NCBI GenBank assembly: GCA_031269205.1
Contig: JAISZM010000179.1
Coordinates: 1 to 6,053 of the forward strand
DNA length: 6,053 nucleotides
Reading direction: 5' to 3'
Source: Eubacteriales Family XIII. Incertae Sedis bacterium
GTDB lineage: Bacteria; Bacillota; Clostridia; Peptostreptococcales; Anaerovoracaceae
Shown here: positions 5,072 to 6,053 of the stretch, piece after piece
How positions within the stretch are numbered: position 1 is the stretch's first letter
Layout of the letters: each line of letters begins with the position of its first letter
The notes under the pieces: generated by a model
What the model saw: only the letters and a program-made list of their open reading frames with translations
Told to the model about the DNA's origin: nothing
Databases searched by the model: none
Made by a program: the position numbers and the translations under genes

Positions 5072-5839
5072 ATGGTAAATATTCCCGGGGGGGGGGGTGT
5101 GAAATATTCTGACCTGACCACCCGCATTTTCTCAGCGCGTGCTGGACGCGCACACGTCGGCACGGACGCGAAGTCCGCGCCTTTTTTGCGCCCGAAGAAG
5201 GGCTTCACCCTCGTCGAGGTCATCGTGGTTCTCGTCATCCTCGCGATACTCGCCGCCGTCGCCCTCCCTGCGCTGACGGGCTATATCGAAAAAGCCAAAT
5301 CGGGCAGTTACATCGCCGAGGCGCGGGATATGCGGCAGACCGTCGTCATCATGCAGATGCGGATGAAGGCGGATCAAGGGCTGGATATGTACAGGTGCTG
5401 GAGAACCACCGATTACTATTTTGAAGCCACAAACCGACAGTTCAGCGGCAACGGCAACAATGTTAATCAGGTCTACCGCATTGTGCATATCACGGCTGAG
5501 GGCGGCGCACCGGGAGGCAAAGTCTTGTACAAGGAGCTTACGGGTGAGGATCTCAAGAATCGCACCCTTTCCGGCTCAGCCGGCACCACCGCCCCTGTTT
5601 TCCTTATAGTGGACAAGAGCAGCGCCATCGTCGCCGGTTGGTACATGAGCAAGGACTGCAACCGCGTCGTCACCTGGGGCATCAAGCAAAAAGACCAGAT
5701 TACGTGGGCCGGCAGCACCTATAATCTGAACAACGGCAACGAGCCTGAAAACGGCAACGTCTGCTCCGCGGACATCGACCCCTCCGTCGGCTACATCACC
5801 TATACGCGCGAGAGCAACACTTCAGGGATGTACCGATAG
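5072..5839 (+). CDS. Type IV prepilin or pseudopilin
   Basis: A 255-residue precursor of a pilin-like secreted subunit. The prepilin signal is clear: KKGFTLVEV with predicted cleavage between Gly44 and Phe45, mature Glu5 at residue 49, and the hydrophobic helix VLVILAILAAVALPAL (53-68). This is followed by GYIEKAK, typical of Gram-positive type IV pilins. Prepilin peptidase would cleave and methylate it, and the helix would pack into a pilus core. The mature part (about 211 residues) has cysteines at precursor residues 109, 196 and 231, is rich in Asn, Gly and Thr, and I cannot assign it further. No other pilus genes are visible. The start is unsure: ATG 5072 gives a long 44-residue leader interrupted by a G tract, GTG 5099 lies just after that tract, and TTG 5186 would give a usual six-residue leader. 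None has a well-placed ribosome binding site. Confidence 0.85.
   Translation: MVNIPGGGGVKYSDLTTRIFSARAGRAHVGTDAKSAPFLRPKKGFTLVEVIVVLVILAILAAVALPALTGYIEKAKSGSYIAEARDMRQTVVIMQMRMKADQGLDMYRCWRTTDYYFEATNRQFSGNGNNVNQVYRIVHITAEGGAPGGKVLYKELTGEDLKNRTLSGSAGTTAPVFLIVDKSSAIVAGWYMSKDCNRVVTWGIKQKDQITWAGSTYNLNNGNEPENGNVCSADIDPSVGYITYTRESNTSGMYR
5087..5097 (+). repeat. Homopolymeric G tract (11 G) at the pilin 5' end
   Basis: Eleven consecutive G follow CCC. Read from ATG 5072 they encode part of a Gly run in frame with the prepilin. A gain or loss of one G would bring a TGA within five codons of the tract. Tracts of this length are known slippage sites in phase-variable surface genes. Confidence 0.8.
5135..5151 (+). 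repeat. Hairpin in the prepilin leader region
   Basis: GCGCGT (5135-5140) and ACGCGC (5146-5151) pair perfectly around a GCTGG loop. It lies seven bases before the terminator-like hairpin at 5159 and may be its partner in a leader-RNA arrangement. Confidence 0.5.
5159..5187 (+). terminator. Terminator-like hairpin (possible attenuator) in the prepilin leader
   Basis: GGCACGGAC (5159-5167) pairs with GTCCGCGCC (5173-5181) with one A-C mismatch around a GCGAA loop. Six T follow directly (5182-5187). This has the form of an intrinsic terminator, yet it lies inside the open frame, before the prepilin cleavage site. It could attenuate transcription, or it could mean that translation starts further downstream. 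Confidence 0.45.
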
Positions 5840-5900
5840 GCAGCGCGCAAAAGGGACGGTACTGAAAAACTGCTTCATCTTCCCTTCCTCATCTTTATCT

Positions 5901-6053
5901 AAGGAAACACTGATTAATTCCGTTCGCCAGATGAGCCGATGGATTTTTCGCCTGACACAGGCAAAAAACGCAGGGATACTGGTGGTATCGTGAGGCTTTT
6001 TGCCGAAGTCAGGCGGAAAATCGGCGGCTCATATGGTGGACATGAATTAATCA
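5901..6053. mobile_element. Long palindromic MITE-like repeat, cut by the window end
   Basis: TGATTAATTC (5911-5920) is mirrored by GAATTAATCA (6044-6053). Between them the two 69-base arms match imperfectly around a centre near 5982, with shared blocks ATGAGCCG, GATTTT, CGCCTGAC and GGCAAAAA, and a perfect core GATAC-TGGTG-GTATC (5975-5989). There is no reading frame of note. The left end probably extends to AAGGAAACAC (5901-5910), in which case the right copy lies beyond the window. Size, terminal inverted repeats and lack of coding capacity suggest a miniature inverted-repeat element. As RNA it would form one long hairpin downstream of the prepilin gene and might act as its terminator. The 61 bases between the prepilin stop and this element contain nothing I can identify. 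Confidence 0.65.

Overview
The window looks like a chromosomal segment of a fairly GC-rich, low-oxygen Firmicute, most likely in class Clostridia. The signs are a small clostridial-type 2[4Fe-4S] ferredoxin, an Asp23/Gls24-type domain, a LytTR regulator paired with a LiaF-like membrane protein, strong Shine-Dalgarno sites and consensus sigma-70-type promoters. This placement is an inference from gene content; no rRNA or other marker gene is present.

Layout. At the left edge a 55-residue ferredoxin runs leftward (79-246) from a near-consensus promoter (321-349) to a GC-rich intrinsic terminator (19-43). From the same intergenic space a rightward pair begins: a P-loop protein with a C-terminal Asp23-like domain (358-1266), overlapped by an OGG1-type 8-oxoguanine DNA glycosylase (1260-2249). 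A gap of about 320 bases follows. It holds a strong promoter (2432-2459) and a leader that can fold, upstream of a LytTR regulator (2572-3033) and a four-helix LiaF-like membrane protein (3110-3958). This pair probably forms one envelope-sensing unit and ends at an intrinsic terminator (4014-4036).

An A+T-richer island comes next, with its own extended -10 promoter (4038-4067). It carries a C5-cytosine DNA methyltransferase (4103-4990) that keeps motifs I, IV, VI, VIII and part of IX but stops before motif X. No restriction enzyme partner is visible. It reads as the decayed remnant of a transferred modification gene.

To the right is a type IV prepilin/pseudopilin gene (5072-5839) with unusual 5' architecture: an 11-G homopolymer inside the frame, then two hairpins, the second followed by six T, all before the prepilin peptidase site. 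The window ends inside a long imperfect palindrome (5901-6053 and beyond) that looks like a non-coding MITE-type repeat.

Most noteworthy are the possible slipped-strand or attenuation control of the pilin, the ATPase-Asp23 fusion coupled to a DNA repair gene, the truncated methyltransferase and the palindromic element. I see no complete novel defence system, CRISPR array, tRNA or rRNA.
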